A stretch of DNA of 64,000 nucleotides from assembly GCF_026642255.1 (NCBI RefSeq), contig NZ_CP113264.1, forward strand, positions 1,178,001-1,242,000, written 5' to 3'. How positions within the stretch are numbered: the first letter of the stretch is position 1; every line of letters starts with the position of its first letter. The position numbers and the translations under genes were made by a program. The DNA comes from Streptomonospora nanhaiensis. Lineage in GTDB: Bacteria > Actinomycetota > Actinomycetes > Streptosporangiales > Streptosporangiaceae. Shown in pieces: positions 10,148 through 19,677 of the stretch. The notes beneath the pieces were generated by a model. The model worked only from the letters and a program-made list of their open reading frames with translations. It made no database searches and had not been told where the DNA came from.

Positions 10148-11356
10148 TCACCTCAGCCTCCGGGTGCGCTCGTCGAGTTCGTCGGCGAGCCGGACGAGCG
10201 CGTCGTCGTCGGCCGCGTAGGGGTCGTGGCCGTCCGGGTAGAGGAGGGCGCGCAGGTGGCCGGGGTCGTCCCCGGTCCTGGCGGCGACGGTCTCCACGAC
10301 CGCCTCCGGCGCCGTCTCCGCGCTGAGGCCGAGCTTGGGCACCGTGCGCTCCAGGAAGCCCGAACGCAGGGCGTACGCGGCCCTGTCCCGCGCCTTGCGC
10401 GCCTGGTACAGCCCGGCGCGCCCCTCCGTGGTCTCCGAGGCGCGCACGACGACGGGGAGGGCCTCGGGGACCAGGGCGCCCATCCGGCGGCCCCGCCACA
10501 GGGCGAGGAGCAGCAGGGTGGCGACCAGGGGGACCAGGGACCAGCGCAGGCCCGGCGGGACGAGCTCCCACAGGGTGGCGCTGCCCTCCTGCCGAGGCGG
10601 GTCGGGACGGAGCCACACCACGTCGTCCGCGGCCATGAGGTTCATCGCGAGCGCGGCGTTGCCCCCGGTGTCGAGGGCGGTGTTGGTCAGGGGGGTCCCC
10701 GTGCCGAGGACGGTGGTGGCCGTCCCGCCGTCCTCCACGCGGAGGAGGGCGTCGCCGCTCCCGCCCGGGTAGCACCCGGTGGCGTCGGCCCCCGCCGGAG
10801 CCGAGTAGAGCTCGCCGCCGACGGTGGCGTTCCCCGCGGCCTCCGCGGCGGGGAGGCCGCACTCGGGGGCGAAGCCGTACTCCAGGATGTTGTCGGGCAC
10901 CTCCCGCCCGGTCACCTCGACCCCGGGCGCGAACGCCGCGAGGGAGGCCACGGAGGGCTGCACCAGGACGGTGTCCGTGTCGAGGGCGGCCAGCTCCTCC
11001 AGTTCGGAGGGCAGCAGCCGGTGGTCGAGGGTCACCACGAGCACGGCGTCGCCGCCGGCCCGCGCGACGGCCTCGCCCGCGGCGGCCGAGGAGCGGACGA
11101 CGTCGACGTCGCGGTCCTCGCCCAGGACCTCGACCAGGGCGCGTGTGCCGTCGGGGGACACGGAGCCGGGTTCCAGGTAGCCGGTGGGGAACCGCTCGGT
11201 ACCCAGGGAGAGCAGCACCGAGACGACGACGAGGGCGGTGACCACGGCGACGGGCGTGCGCGCGGAACGCCACACGCGGAGTGCGCGGGGGGCGTCCGGG
11301 CCGCCGTCCCCGGGGGCGCCGGTCCGGGGCGGCGCGGCGGGGGCTGTGGCCGTCAT
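10148..11356 (-). CDS. DUF4350 domain membrane protein
   Basis: 402 residues. A membrane helix at about 35-53 (PVAVVTALVVVSVLLSLG) is followed by an extracytoplasmic DUF4350 domain resembling a GATase/ThuA-like fold (SPDGTRALVEVLG near residue 67). A second helix lies near 265-285 (WSLVPLVATLLLLALW), then a cytoplasmic helical tail. Function is unknown, but the gene nearly always lies between DUF4129 and MoxR genes. ATG overlaps the upstream DUF4129 gene by 4 bases (ATGA), indicating coupling. Confidence 0.9.
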   Translation of the reverse strand: MTATAPAAPPRTGAPGDGGPDAPRALRVWRSARTPVAVVTALVVVSVLLSLGTERFPTGYLEPGSVSPDGTRALVEVLGEDRDVDVVRSSAAAGEAVARAGGDAVLVVTLDHRLLPSELEELAALDTDTVLVQPSVASLAAFAPGVEVTGREVPDNILEYGFAPECGLPAAEAAGNATVGGELYSAPAGADATGCYPGGSGDALLRVEDGGTATTVLGTGTPLTNTALDTGGNAALAMNLMAADDVVWLRPDPPRQEGSATLWELVPPGLRWSLVPLVATLLLLALWRGRRMGALVPEALPVVVRASETTEGRAGLYQARKARDRAAYALRSGFLERTVPKLGLSAETAPEAVVETVAARTGDDPGHLRALLYPDGHDPYAADDDALVRLADELDERTRRLR

Positions 11357-11982
11357 CCTCGCGCCTCCTCGGCGGGGCGGGCGGCCCTGAGCCGCGTGTC
11401 CAGTTCGCGCATGGTCCGCGCCGAGTCGGCGGTCGCGGAGCGGTCGCCGTACGCCACGTCGTTGAAGATCCGGGCGCCCTCGCGCAGTCCGTCCGCCTCG
11501 CCGGGCAGCAGCACGGAGGCCTCGGCGGCCAGTTCCGTGGCCGTGCGCCCGGCGCGCGGCGCGACGATCACCCGGTCCTCGAGGTCGACGCTGATGGCGC
11601 GCAGGCGCTCGGCGACGGCCGCGGCGTACTCGCCCGCGGCCTCGTGGCGGTCGGCGGCGGCCCGGTGGTCGGTCGCGGACAGGACCGCGCCCTCGTGCAC
11701 GGGCGGCCCGGCGGCGCGGCTCCGCGAGGGCCGCAGCCAGACGATCAGCCAGACCGCCAGGGCGGCGACGACCAGCAGGAGCGGGGCGAGGACCACCCAG
11801 CCCCCGAAGACCCCGGAGCCCGCCTCGGCGAGCCCGTCGATGAGGCCGGAGAGCCAGTCGAGGAAGCGGTCGAGGAGGCCCGGCTCCTGCTCCCCGTACA
11901 GGGGGTCGCTCAGCTCCTCGACGGCGCGCCTGCGACCCTCGTCCCGGCTGACCTCGCCGGCGGCCGAGAGGTGGAGGCTCAC
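11353..11982 (-). CDS. DUF4129 domain protein
   Basis: 209 residues. A short N-terminal segment, one membrane helix near residues 65-85 ([20 protein letters not shown]) and a cytoplasmic helical domain containing the DUF4129 block ([34 protein letters not shown]). In other bacteria this domain is often fused to transglutaminase-like modules of MoxR/DUF58 systems; here it stands alone. It overlaps both neighbours by 4 bases. Confidence 0.9.
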   Translation of the reverse strand: MSLHLSAAGEVSRDEGRRRAVEELSDPLYGEQEPGLLDRFLDWLSGLIDGLAEAGSGVFGGWVVLAPLLLVVAALAVWLIVWLRPSRSRAAGPPVHEGAVLSATDHRAAADRHEAAGEYAAAVAERLRAISVDLEDRVIVAPRAGRTATELAAEASVLLPGEADGLREGARIFNDVAYGDRSATADSARTMRELDTRLRAARPAEEARG

Positions 11983-13502
11983 GTCCGCGGCTCCGGCAGG
12001 TAGATCTCCGGTCCGGCCTCGTAGCCGGCCCGGGCCGCCTCGTGCAGCTTCAGGTCGAGGCCCTCACGGCGCATGCGCAGGTCGACGTAGAGCAGGGTGG
12101 TGACGCCGGCCGAGAAGGGCTGGGTGACCGCGTAGACCAGCACCGTGCCCACGTAGGTGAGGGCGGCGGAGGCGACGACGGTCCAGGTCGCGGTCGCGTC
12201 GATGAAGGTGAACACCCCGGCGGCGATGCCGAACGGCATGTTGAGGATCGAGCCGACGAGGAGGACGATCACCAGCGTCAGCAGCCAGTAGCCGCACGTG
12301 CGCCACCACTGCCCCTGGGACAGGCGCCAGGAGCGGGCCATGGCCTGTCCCGGGCCGAGGCGTTCGAGCACGATCATCGGCATGGCGTAGTAGAGCCGGA
12401 CCCAGATCCACGTGCTCGGCGCCACGACGACGGCGGTGGCCAGCAGGAACACCAGGAGGCCGACGACGATGCCGGCGGCCGGCCCCCCTTCGACGCCCAC
12501 GACGATGCCGAGCACGAACGAGAGGGTCGCCGCCACCACGAAGGCGGTCCACATGACGAACTGGATGGCCAGCTTGACGAGCGCGAGGCCGATGATGGCC
12601 CCGATCCGGCCGCGGGCTGCCTCCCACGCCTGGCGGGGCGTGAGGCGGTGCCCGAGCACGGCCATGCCGATGGCGGCGGCGAGCAGGCCCAGGAGGACGA
12701 ATCCGCCGAGGTAGACGATGAGCTCGCCCGCGAACATCAGGACGAAGGTCAGCGGGGAGCCGGGGAACAGCGGGGCGTTCGGGTCGACGGCGGCCGGATC
12801 GACGAGGACCTCGTCCATCCAGGCCGTGTAGTCGTCCAGGTACCAGGCCGAGGCCAGCGAGGTCAGCACGGCGGCGATGGCCATGACGACCAGGGAGAGG
12901 CCGACCGTGGTCCTCGGGTTGCTCCGGATGAGGCTGAACGCGCCGTTGAAGACGTCGCCGAGGGCCAGGGGGCGGAGCGGGACGACACCGGGCTTGGGTG
13001 CGCGGGGGATCCCGGGGGGAAGGGGCGAGCCGTATCCGGGCTGGGGAGCGTACCCCTGCGGCCCGTACCCCTGCGGCCCGTAGCCGGGCGGCTGACCGTA
13101 CCCCGGCTGTCCGTGGCCCTGGGGACCGTACCCGGGCTGGGGCGCGTAACCCTGCTGCCCGTATCCGGACGGGGGGCCGTAACCCTGCTGTCCGTACCCG
13201 GGCTGGGGGCCGTAGCCCTGCTGCCCGTACGACTGCGGTCCGGCGCCGGGCGCCCCGTACGGGTCCTGCGGCGGCACGTCCCCGTGGGCGGGCCCGCCCG
13301 AACCCGGCGCGGCGAAGCCCGGCCGCTCCTGCGGGCCGGACGGGACCGCCGGTCCGCCCGCGGGGGGCTCGGGCGCGGACGGCGCGCTCCCGGGGGCGGC
13401 CCAGCCGCCCGGCTCCGAAGGTGCACCCCCGGAGGAACCGCCATCGCCAGGGGCGCCGGGACTGCTTCCCGACGTGTCCCGGTGGTCGTCCTCCTGGGTC
13501 AT
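11979..13502 (-). CDS. Glycerophosphoryl diester phosphodiesterase membrane-domain protein with Gly/Tyr/Gln/Pro-rich N-terminus
   Basis: 507 residues, first gene of the MoxR/DUF58 operon. Residues 1-170 are disordered, with a tandem [18 protein letters not shown] low-complexity stretch at about 81-162. Residues 180-490 contain about six to eight membrane helices matching the membrane domain fused to some GlpQ-type phosphodiesterases, but no catalytic phosphodiesterase domain is present. Role unknown; membrane organisation or transport is possible. It is divergent from mtrA across a 432-base gap that probably holds both promoters, so MtrA control is plausible. Confidence 0.88.
   Translation of the reverse strand: MTQEDDHRDTSGSSPGAPGDGGSSGGAPSEPGGWAAPGSAPSAPEPPAGGPAVPSGPQERPGFAAPGSGGPAHGDVPPQDPYGAPGAGPQSYGQQGYGPQPGYGQQGYGPPSGYGQQGYAPQPGYGPQGHGQPGYGQPPGYGPQGYGPQGYAPQPGYGSPLPPGIPRAPKPGVVPLRPLALGDVFNGAFSLIRSNPRTTVGLSLVVMAIAAVLTSLASAWYLDDYTAWMDEVLVDPAAVDPNAPLFPGSPLTFVLMFAGELIVYLGGFVLLGLLAAAIGMAVLGHRLTPRQAWEAARGRIGAIIGLALVKLAIQFVMWTAFVVAATLSFVLGIVVGVEGGPAAGIVVGLLVFLLATAVVVAPSTWIWVRLYYAMPMIVLERLGPGQAMARSWRLSQGQWWRTCGYWLLTLVIVLLVGSILNMPFGIAAGVFTFIDATATWTVVASAALTYVGTVLVYAVTQPFSAGVTTLLYVDLRMRREGLDLKLHEAARAGYEAGPEIYLPEPRT
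13015..13260 (-). repeat. Degenerate tandem repeat coding for GYGQQ/PGYGP units
   Basis: Imperfect short repeats (units around 21-30 bases, with recurring GTACCCCTGCGGCC and GTAACCCTGCTG words on the plus strand) encode the Gly/Tyr/Gln/Pro-rich N-terminus of the overlapping membrane protein. Copy number is likely to vary between strains. Confidence 0.7.
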
Positions 13503-13934
13503 GTGCTCCGCCCTCCGTGGTGTTCGGTTACGCTGCGCGAGCGGATCCGCGCGATTTCTACCGTGTTGGAATCCAACCTACCGGCCGGTCCCACCAGTGC
13601 CCGGCGGCCCTGGCGCGCGTCCAGCAACAACCGACGCACTTCATTCCTTTTGTATGCTTTCTGTTACCAACAGGCCAAGTCGCGAAGGTTTTCGGACCGG
13701 CGCAGCCAGGGCCGACACCGCCGGTGGTCGAAATCGGTCCGCACGGAGCGAAATGCATCGACCACTCTCCCAACCCCGCCCGAAGGTGGCAAGGTTGGGG
13801 GGACAAAGCAGTTCCTTGCGTCGAGGAGCAGGGGCGCACCGACCGTTTACGCCGCTTGAGTGTTCCAGAGAGAGGAGTAGGCGCCGCGAAATCCGCCCGC
13901 GAGGCGGTGCTGACGCCCGGCGCCGGACACACAC
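13503..13934. promoter_or_regulatory. Divergent promoter region of mtrA and the GPDP/MoxR operon
   Basis: No gene is seen in these 432 bases. An AT-richer stretch at 13640-13680 contains GTTAC at 13663-13667, and another GTTAC lies at 13527-13531. These resemble half-sites of the GTAAC-type boxes bound by MtrA (and GlnR) in actinomycetes, so mtrA self-control is possible but not established. I could not assign a convincing -35/-10 pair for either direction. Confidence 0.4.
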
Positions 13935-14612
13935 ATGAAGGGACGTGTACTGGTTGTCGACGATGACCTCGCCCTCGCCGAGATGCTGGGCATCGTGCTG
14001 CGGGGTGAGGGATTCGAGCCCTCGTTCGTGCATGACGGGGACAAGGCCCTGGAGGCCTTCCGCGAAACCAAGCCCGACCTGGTCCTCCTCGACCTGATGC
14101 TGCCCGGGGCCGACGGGATCGACGTGTGCCGCCAGATCCGCGCGGAGTCGGGCGTGCCCATCGTCATGCTCACCGCCAAGAGCGACACCATCGACGTCGT
14201 CCTGGGCCTGGAGTCGGGGGCCGACGACTACATCGTCAAGCCGTTCAAGCCCAAGGAGCTGGTGGCCAGGGTCCGCGTGCGGCTGCGCCGCACCGAGGAG
14301 CCCGCTCCCGAGGTCCTCCAGATCGGTGACATCACCATCGACGTCGCCGGGCACGCCGTGCGCCGCGACGGCGAGCAGATCAGCCTCACTCCCCTGGAGT
14401 TCGACCTCCTGGTCGCCCTGGCCCGCAAGCCGCGCCAGGTCTTCACCCGCGAGGTCCTGCTGGAGCAGGTGTGGGGCTACCGCCACGCGGCGGACACCCG
14501 CCTGGTCAACGTCCACGTCCAGCGCCTGCGCGCCAAGATCGAGAAGGACCCCGAGCACCCCGAGGTCGTCGTGACCGTCCGCGGTGTCGGCTACAAGGCC
14601 GGAACCGCCTGA
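13935..14612 (+). CDS. mtrA: Two-component response regulator MtrA
   Basis: 225 residues, OmpR/PhoB type. The receiver domain has the acidic pocket D9-D10 and phospho-acceptor D53 (LVLLDLMLPG), with the conserved Lys in MLTAK. The C-terminal winged helix (residues 130-222) has the usual LTPLEFDLLVALARKP and QVWGYRHAADTRLVNVHV blocks. MtrA is an essential or near-essential regulator of cell-cycle, envelope, osmotic and developmental genes in actinobacteria, phosphorylated by MtrB. It heads mtrA-mtrB-lpqB with 16 bases to mtrB. Confidence 0.98.
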   Translation: MKGRVLVVDDDLALAEMLGIVLRGEGFEPSFVHDGDKALEAFRETKPDLVLLDLMLPGADGIDVCRQIRAESGVPIVMLTAKSDTIDVVLGLESGADDYIVKPFKPKELVARVRVRLRRTEEPAPEVLQIGDITIDVAGHAVRRDGEQISLTPLEFDLLVALARKPRQVFTREVLLEQVWGYRHAADTRLVNVHVQRLRAKIEKDPEHPEVVVTVRGVGYKAGTA

Positions 14613-14628
14613 TACCGCAGGGCCGCAC

Positions 14629-16491
14629 ATGACCGCAGGTACACCCGAGGAGGAGCGGGGGGCCGACTCCGAGGGGCAACGGTCCGTCCCGCCCTCCGGG
14701 CTGCCCGCGCCCGGAGGGCGGTGGCGTGACGGCGAGACCGGCCTGACCCGCACCTACCTGTTCGCCCAGAGGGCCGCCCGCGCCCTGGTGCGCGGCGTGC
14801 ACACCAACTGGCGCCGCTCGCTCCACCTGCGGGTCATCTCCACCACGCTGGTGCTGTCCCTGCTGGTCATGGTGGGGCTCGGGTACGCGATGATCTCCCA
14901 GGTGCGCGGCGGGCTGCTCGACGCCAAGATCACCACCGCGGTCACCGACCACCGGGCCGGGCTCAACTACGCCCTCGCCGAGCTCCAGGAGAACGACGGG
15001 GGCGACCGCGACCGGCTCCTGTACAACCTCGCCAGCGAGCTCACCAGCCGCAGCGGCGACACCGGCCTCTACAGCGTGGTCATCCTGCCCTCGGTGAGCG
15101 ACGAGCTCGGGTGGGCGACCGGCGAGGGCAGCGTCCCACCGCGCCTGATCGAGCAGGTCCGCCAGTCCGAGGCGAACGACCAGCAGTACCACACGTACAC
15201 GCGGGTCACCACCGAGCAGGGCGAGGAGGAGCCCGCGCTGGTCGTCGGCGCCCAGCTCACGCACGCCTACGAGCTGTACTACCTGTTCCCGCTCCAGCAC
15301 GAGCAGGAGATCCTCGACCTCGTCCAGAACACGGTCGCGCTGGTCGCGGTCCTGCTGGTCATACTCCTCGGGCTGATCGCGTTCGTCATCACCCGGCAGG
15401 TGGTGAGCCCGGTCCGCTCCGCAGCCCAGTCCGCGGAGCGGCTGGCCGCCGGCGACCTCACCGAGCGCATGACCGTGCAGGGCGAGGACGACCTGGCCAG
15501 GCTGGCCGTCTCCTTCAACGACATGGCGGGCAACCTGGAGGAGAAGATCAAGGAGCTGGAGGAGCTGTCCAAGCTCCAGCGCCAGTTCGTCTCCGACGTC
15601 TCCCACGAGCTGCGCACCCCGCTGACCACCATCAAGATGGCCGGTGACCTGCTCTTCGACGACCGGGACGAGCTCGACCCCACCATGCGCCGCTCCGTCG
15701 AGCTGCTGCAGAGCCAGGTCGAGCGCTTCGAGGAGCTCCTCGCCGACCTGCTGGAGATCAGCCGCCACGACGCGGGCGCCGCCACGCTCGGCATCGAGTC
15801 GGCGGACGTCCGCGACGCCGTCATGAGGGCCGTGGGCGACGCCGAGCAGATCGCCGAGCGCCGGGGCATCAAGGTGGTGCTGCGCCTTCCCGCCGAGCCC
15901 TGCCTGGCGGAGTTCGACACACGGCGGATCAACCGCATCCTGCGCAACCTCGTCGTCAACGCCATCGAGCACAGCGAGGGCCGGGACGTGGTGGTCACCG
16001 CTGCGGGGGACCGCGACGCGGTCGCCGTGGCGGTGCGCGACTACGGGGTGGGGCTCAAGGAGGGGGAGGAGCACCTGTGCTTCGACCGCTTCTGGCGCGC
16101 CGACCCCGCCCGCGTGCGCACCACCGGGGGCACGGGCCTCGGCCTGTCCATCGCCAAGGAGGACGCCGTCCTGCACGGCGGCTGGCTCCAGGCCTGGGGC
16201 CTGCCCGGACAGGGGTCCCAGTTCCGGCTGTCCCTGCCCCGCCGCTCCGGCAGCGAGCTGCGCGGCTCCCCCCTGCCCCTGGTACCGCCCGAGATCGCGC
16301 TCGGCCGCACCTTCCCGGCGTTCGGGGACAAGGACGGCGCGGCCGGGCCCAAGCCCGCGGCCAACGGCCACGCCCGCCCCGAGCGGATCCCGGGCCGGGG
16401 CGACCGGGAGGGCACGCGGTCCGGCGCCGCCGACGACACGGCCGTACGTTCCGAACGCGACCCGCGCGAGGGTGGGGAGGACGGGTCATGA
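14629..16491 (+). CDS. mtrB: Sensor histidine kinase MtrB
   Basis: 620 residues. Two membrane helices (about 72-95 and 232-256) flank an extracytoplasmic sensor region, followed by HAMP, the H-box SDVSHELRTPLTTIKM with phospho-acceptor near H326, an N box (NLVVNAIEHS), and G boxes (DYGVGL, GGTGLGLSI). The C-terminal 100 residues are a charged, disordered tail. MtrB phosphorylates MtrA and is modulated by the lipoprotein LpqB. ATG 14629 has GCAGGG upstream; an in-frame GTG at 14584 inside mtrA is possible but has no ribosome site. The stop overlaps the lpqB start (ATGA). Confidence 0.97.
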   Translation: MTAGTPEEERGADSEGQRSVPPSGLPAPGGRWRDGETGLTRTYLFAQRAARALVRGVHTNWRRSLHLRVISTTLVLSLLVMVGLGYAMISQVRGGLLDAKITTAVTDHRAGLNYALAELQENDGGDRDRLLYNLASELTSRSGDTGLYSVVILPSVSDELGWATGEGSVPPRLIEQVRQSEANDQQYHTYTRVTTEQGEEEPALVVGAQLTHAYELYYLFPLQHEQEILDLVQNTVALVAVLLVILLGLIAFVITRQVVSPVRSAAQSAERLAAGDLTERMTVQGEDDLARLAVSFNDMAGNLEEKIKELEELSKLQRQFVSDVSHELRTPLTTIKMAGDLLFDDRDELDPTMRRSVELLQSQVERFEELLADLLEISRHDAGAATLGIESADVRDAVMRAVGDAEQIAERRGIKVVLRLPAEPCLAEFDTRRINRILRNLVVNAIEHSEGRDVVVTAAGDRDAVAVAVRDYGVGLKEGEEHLCFDRFWRADPARVRTTGGTGLGLSIAKEDAVLHGGWLQAWGLPGQGSQFRLSLPRRSGSELRGSPLPLVPPEIALGRTFPAFGDKDGAAGPKPAANGHARPERIPGRGDREGTRSGAADDTAVRSERDPREGGEDGS

Positions 16492-18377
16492 CAGGACCGG
16501 GCCTGATCGGCCGTGCCGTGCGCGCCTCGCTGGCGGCCGCGGCGGTGTGCGCGGCCATGGCGGCCTGCGCCTCCGTTCCGACGACGGGCCCCGTCGTCCC
16601 GGGCGCCGGGGGGGACTCCGCGGGCGACCCCTACGGCGGCTACGTGCGGCTGCTGCCCGCCGGCCCGCAGCCCGGGGTCGATCCGGAGGGCCTCGTCAGC
16701 GGCTTCCTCAAGGACATGGGCAGCTTCGAGGAGGAGCACAAGGCGGCGCGCAGCTACATGCTGCCCGAGACGGGGGAGACCTGGTCGCCCGACGGCACGG
16801 TCAAGGTCTTCGCCGACCTCGACACCGTCGACCTCGACGCCGAGATCAGCGCCGACGGGCTCACCGCGACCGTGCGGATGCGCAGCTCCCTCGTCGCCAC
16901 GATCGACGAGAGCGGCAAGTACGTCTCCAGCGACAGCGGGCGCCTGCTCGACGAGCCGTTCCTGCTCGCGCGCGAGAACGGCGACCCCGACGGCGACTGG
17001 CGCATCCGGAGCCTGCCGGACGAGCTCATCCTCAGCCAGCTCGACGTGGAGCGCACGCACCGGCCCTTCAACCTGTACTTCTTCAACCCCGCGCGGAGCG
17101 CGCTGGTCCCGGACCCGGTCTACCTGCCGGTGAGCAACGAGCAGCTGCCGGAACGCCTGCTCCGCAAGCTCATCGGCGGCCCCAGCGAGTGGCTGGACCC
17201 CGCGGTGGAGTCCGCCTTCCCCCGGGGGGCCACGCCCTCCCTGGCGGTCGACGCCGAACACGCGGTCATCGACGTGGGCGCCTCCGGGGAGGTCGACGAG
17301 TTCGCCATGGGGGCGCAGATCGCCTGGACGCTCCGCCAGCTGCCGGAGATCCAGGAGTTCACGCTGAAGGTGAACGGCTCGGAGGTGGACTTCCCGGGCT
17401 CCGACGGCGAGAGCGCCGACCGGCCGCGCCCCGGCAGCGACCACTGGTCCCGGGTGAACCCCGGCGCGATCACTGGTGGGGTCCGCGCCTACTACACGCA
17501 CGAGGGACAGCTCTGGTCCGCGGAGGACTGGGACGAGGGCGTCTTCGAGGAGGTCGAGCGGGTGCCGGGCCCCCTGGGGGCCGGCGACAGCCTCCTGGAG
17601 CGGTTCGCGGTGTCCGTCGACGAGAGCACCGTCGCGGGGATCACCCAGGGCGGGGGCGAGGTCGTGACGAGCTTCACCAGCCCGGGCGCGCAGATCGAGG
17701 AGGTCCTCTCGGACGGGGTCTTCACGGAGCTGTCCTGGGACGTCGACGGCAACCTGTGGGTGGTCGAGGAGACCGAGGACGCCGGGTCGGCGGAGCGCGA
17801 CCCGGACGCGGAGGAGACGGCCGAGGAGGAGGCCGACACCGAGGACCCGGTCGAGGAGGGGCCGCCCCCCGCCCCGGGGACGACCGCGCTGTGGCTCCTG
17901 CGCGGCGGCGAGGAGGTGGTGCGCGTGGACGTGTCCGGGCTGCGCGACACCTCCGTGGTGCACTTCCAGATCTCCCGCGACGGCACCCGGGCCGCGCTGG
18001 TCACGGAGGAGGACGGAGAGCGGTCGCTGCAGGTGGGCCGGGTCGTGGAGGACGCCGACGGGCAGGTCGTGCTGGGGTCGTTCGTCACCCTCGCCAGGGA
18101 GCTGCAGGACCTCACCGACGTCGCGTGGCGCAGCTCCGACCAGCTGGTGGTCCTGGGCGGCCGGGACGGCGGCACCGCCCAGGCGTTCCTGGTCTCGCTG
18201 GACGGCGGGACCCCGCCCGCCAGCGCCGGGACCCCGGTCGCGAGCATGATGACCATCTCCGGAGCTCCCGGGCAGCCCCTGGTCGCCGGTTCCGACGACG
18301 GCAACATCTGGATCTCCAACGATCCCCTGAACTGGCAGAACGTGGTGGAGGGCGGAGCGCCCACCTTCCCGGGGTGA
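16488..18377 (+). CDS. lpqB: Lipoprotein LpqB, MtrB-associated
   Basis: 629 residues. The signal peptide ends in a lipobox with Cys near residue 25 (AAAAVCAAMAAC), so it is exported and lipid-anchored. Domain order: an LpqB N-terminal domain (about 50-200), a GerMN domain (about 200-330, FAMGAQIAWTLRQLPEI), then a beta-propeller-like C-terminus. An acidic insertion (AEETAEEEADTED) lies near residues 440-460. In mycobacteria LpqB binds the MtrB sensor domain and tunes MtrA phosphorylation. ATGA overlap with mtrB shows translational coupling. Confidence 0.96.
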   Translation: MTGPGLIGRAVRASLAAAAVCAAMAACASVPTTGPVVPGAGGDSAGDPYGGYVRLLPAGPQPGVDPEGLVSGFLKDMGSFEEEHKAARSYMLPETGETWSPDGTVKVFADLDTVDLDAEISADGLTATVRMRSSLVATIDESGKYVSSDSGRLLDEPFLLARENGDPDGDWRIRSLPDELILSQLDVERTHRPFNLYFFNPARSALVPDPVYLPVSNEQLPERLLRKLIGGPSEWLDPAVESAFPRGATPSLAVDAEHAVIDVGASGEVDEFAMGAQIAWTLRQLPEIQEFTLKVNGSEVDFPGSDGESADRPRPGSDHWSRVNPGAITGGVRAYYTHEGQLWSAEDWDEGVFEEVERVPGPLGAGDSLLERFAVSVDESTVAGITQGGGEVVTSFTSPGAQIEEVLSDGVFTELSWDVDGNLWVVEETEDAGSAERDPDAEETAEEEADTEDPVEEGPPPAPGTTALWLLRGGEEVVRVDVSGLRDTSVVHFQISRDGTRAALVTEEDGERSLQVGRVVEDADGQVVLGSFVTLARELQDLTDVAWRSSDQLVVLGGRDGGTAQAFLVSLDGGTPPASAGTPVASMMTISGAPGQPLVAGSDDGNIWISNDPLNWQNVVEGGAPTFPG

Positions 18378-18519
18378 CCCGGGGCCGGGCCCGCACGGAG
18401 TCCTCCGGCGCGGGCTCCTCGGGCCCCGCGCGCCGCCCCGGCGCGGGCGTCCCCCGGGGCCTGTCCACAGGTCCGGGGAGGGGCTGGCGCCGGCCCCGGC
18501 CGGGCCGGATCCTGGAGGG

Positions 18520-19254
18520 GTGAACCACACGACACCCCTGGCCGGCGCGGTGCGCGACGCGTTCTCGGCACTGCTCGACCTGGTCCTTCCCCAACTCTGC
18601 GCCGGGTGCGCGGGCCCCTCGGGGCCCCTGTGCACGGGCTGCCTCACCCTGCTGCAGCGCCGGCCCCACCGCTGCGCGCCGAGACCGGGGTGTCCGCCCG
18701 TGTGGGCGACGGGCCCCTACGCCGGACACCACCGCCGGGTGCTGCTCGCCTACAAGGAGGGCCGGGCCGACTCCCTGGCCCCGGTCCTGGGCGGACGCCT
18801 GGCGTCCGCCTACGAGGCGTCGGGACTGGCGGGCCCGGACACGCTCCTCGTGCCCGTGCCGGGCCGCGGGCCGCCGCGCGACCCGCACGCCCCCGTCACC
18901 CGGCTGGCGCTCGCCTGCCTGGCCCGCGCGGGCGGTCCGGCGGCGGGGACCGTCCTGCCGCTCCTGCGCCACCGGGGCAGGCCCAGGCGCCAGGCCGGCC
19001 TGGGACGGGCCGAGAGGCTCGCCAACCGCGAGGGAACCCTGGTCGCCGTTCCCCCCTCCCGGGACCGGGCCGGGGGAGCGGCGGTCGTCGTGGACGACGT
19101 CCTCACCACGGGCGCGACGGCGGCCGAGGCGACCCGTGCGCTGAGGGCCGCGGGGATCCGGGTGGCGGGGGCGGTGGTCCTCGCCGAACGCCTCGCCGCG
19201 CACGGCGAGGGAATTCGGGCCGAGGGGGCAAGAAGGTTTTACGAACCCTCGTGA
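18520..19254 (+). CDS. ComF family phosphoribosyltransferase-like protein
   Basis: 244 residues. Two CxxC pairs near residues 27-44 (CAGCAG...LCTGC) form the zinc-binding motif of ComF proteins. The PRPP-binding loop AAVVVDDVLTTGATA lies near residues 187-201. ComF is linked to DNA uptake in competent bacteria; the role in actinobacteria is unclear, though the gene commonly sits beside lpqB and hpf. The GTG start is immediately preceded by GGAGGG, unusually close, so the exact start is moderately uncertain. Confidence 0.9.
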   Translation: MNHTTPLAGAVRDAFSALLDLVLPQLCAGCAGPSGPLCTGCLTLLQRRPHRCAPRPGCPPVWATGPYAGHHRRVLLAYKEGRADSLAPVLGGRLASAYEASGLAGPDTLLVPVPGRGPPRDPHAPVTRLALACLARAGGPAAGTVLPLLRHRGRPRRQAGLGRAERLANREGTLVAVPPSRDRAGGAAVVVDDVLTTGATAAEATRALRAAGIRVAGAVVLAERLAAHGEGIRAEGARRFYEPS

Positions 19255-19322
19255 ACAGGTGAAAAGTCCACGTATGCAAGGCTTTGCGGTAGTTGTCAGC
19301 GGGTTGGGAGACCGGCCGCTAC

Positions 19323-19351
19323 CTGACATCCTCGCCAGGACAGGTTACGGT
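19323..19351 (+). promoter_or_regulatory. Promoter for the structured RNA upstream of hpf
   Basis: CTGACA at 19323-19328 and TACGGT at 19346-19351 are separated by 17 bases, a good housekeeping-type pair. Transcription would start near 19358, just before the closing helix of the RNA candidate. Confidence 0.5.
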
Positions 19352-19357
19352 CACCGT

Positions 19358-19677
19358 ATGGCACCCGTCCGGGTCCGTGGTTGCGCCGGAGATCAGGAGC
19401 CCTGGGAAACCCCAGGGCGCCCCTTCGGCAAGCCGATGCCAGGCGCAGGCGAAACGGCCCACGTAAGGCGACTTTTCGTCGACCGATCACGGTGCGCCTT
19501 AGAGGTAAGCCCTGCCCCGCGGAGGGTCCAGATGTCCCTCATGACAGGGAGAAGAGCAGTAGTCGCGTCTAAGAGCGGCGACACTCTCAGCAGGCGGATG
19601 TGGGGACGAAGACCAGGTCGGCCGGACGGGTGGCATGCCATACTCCGGGAGTTCGCCTTCACCGGCGGGCTCCCGGG
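19358..19677 (+). ncRNA. Candidate structured noncoding RNA upstream of hpf (possibly raiA-motif family)
   Basis: No convincing protein is coded here. A perfect 11-bp helix joins CACCCGTCCGG (19362-19372) with its complement at 19622-19632, enclosing about 250 bases. Inside are a 7-bp hairpin CCCTGGG/CCCAGGG near 19400-19417, a long-range TAAGGCG/CGCCTTA stem (about 19463-19501) and a CCCT/AGGG hairpin near 19536. A promoter ends just before the 5' strand and a terminator-like hairpin follows at 19645-19676. RNAs of the raiA motif are known in Actinobacteria and Firmicutes near raiA/hpf genes, and hpf is the next gene. Family membership is inference; a covariance-model search was not possible here. 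Confidence 0.55.
19645..19676 (+). terminator. Hairpin after the structured RNA
   Basis: A 7-bp stem CCGGGAG/CTCCCGG (19645-19651 with 19670-19676) encloses an inner CGCC/GGCG stem. No U tract follows. It fits the 3' end of the RNA candidate. Confidence 0.5.

Noticed and set aside
13641..14753. A 370-codon minus-strand frame over mtrA
   Set aside because: Antisense to mtrA and running through its promoter; no domain and no start context.
18452..18478. Terminator after lpqB
   Set aside because: CCCCGG/CCGGGG pairing with CCTG/CAGG exists but has a bulge and is weak, so I did not list it as a feature.
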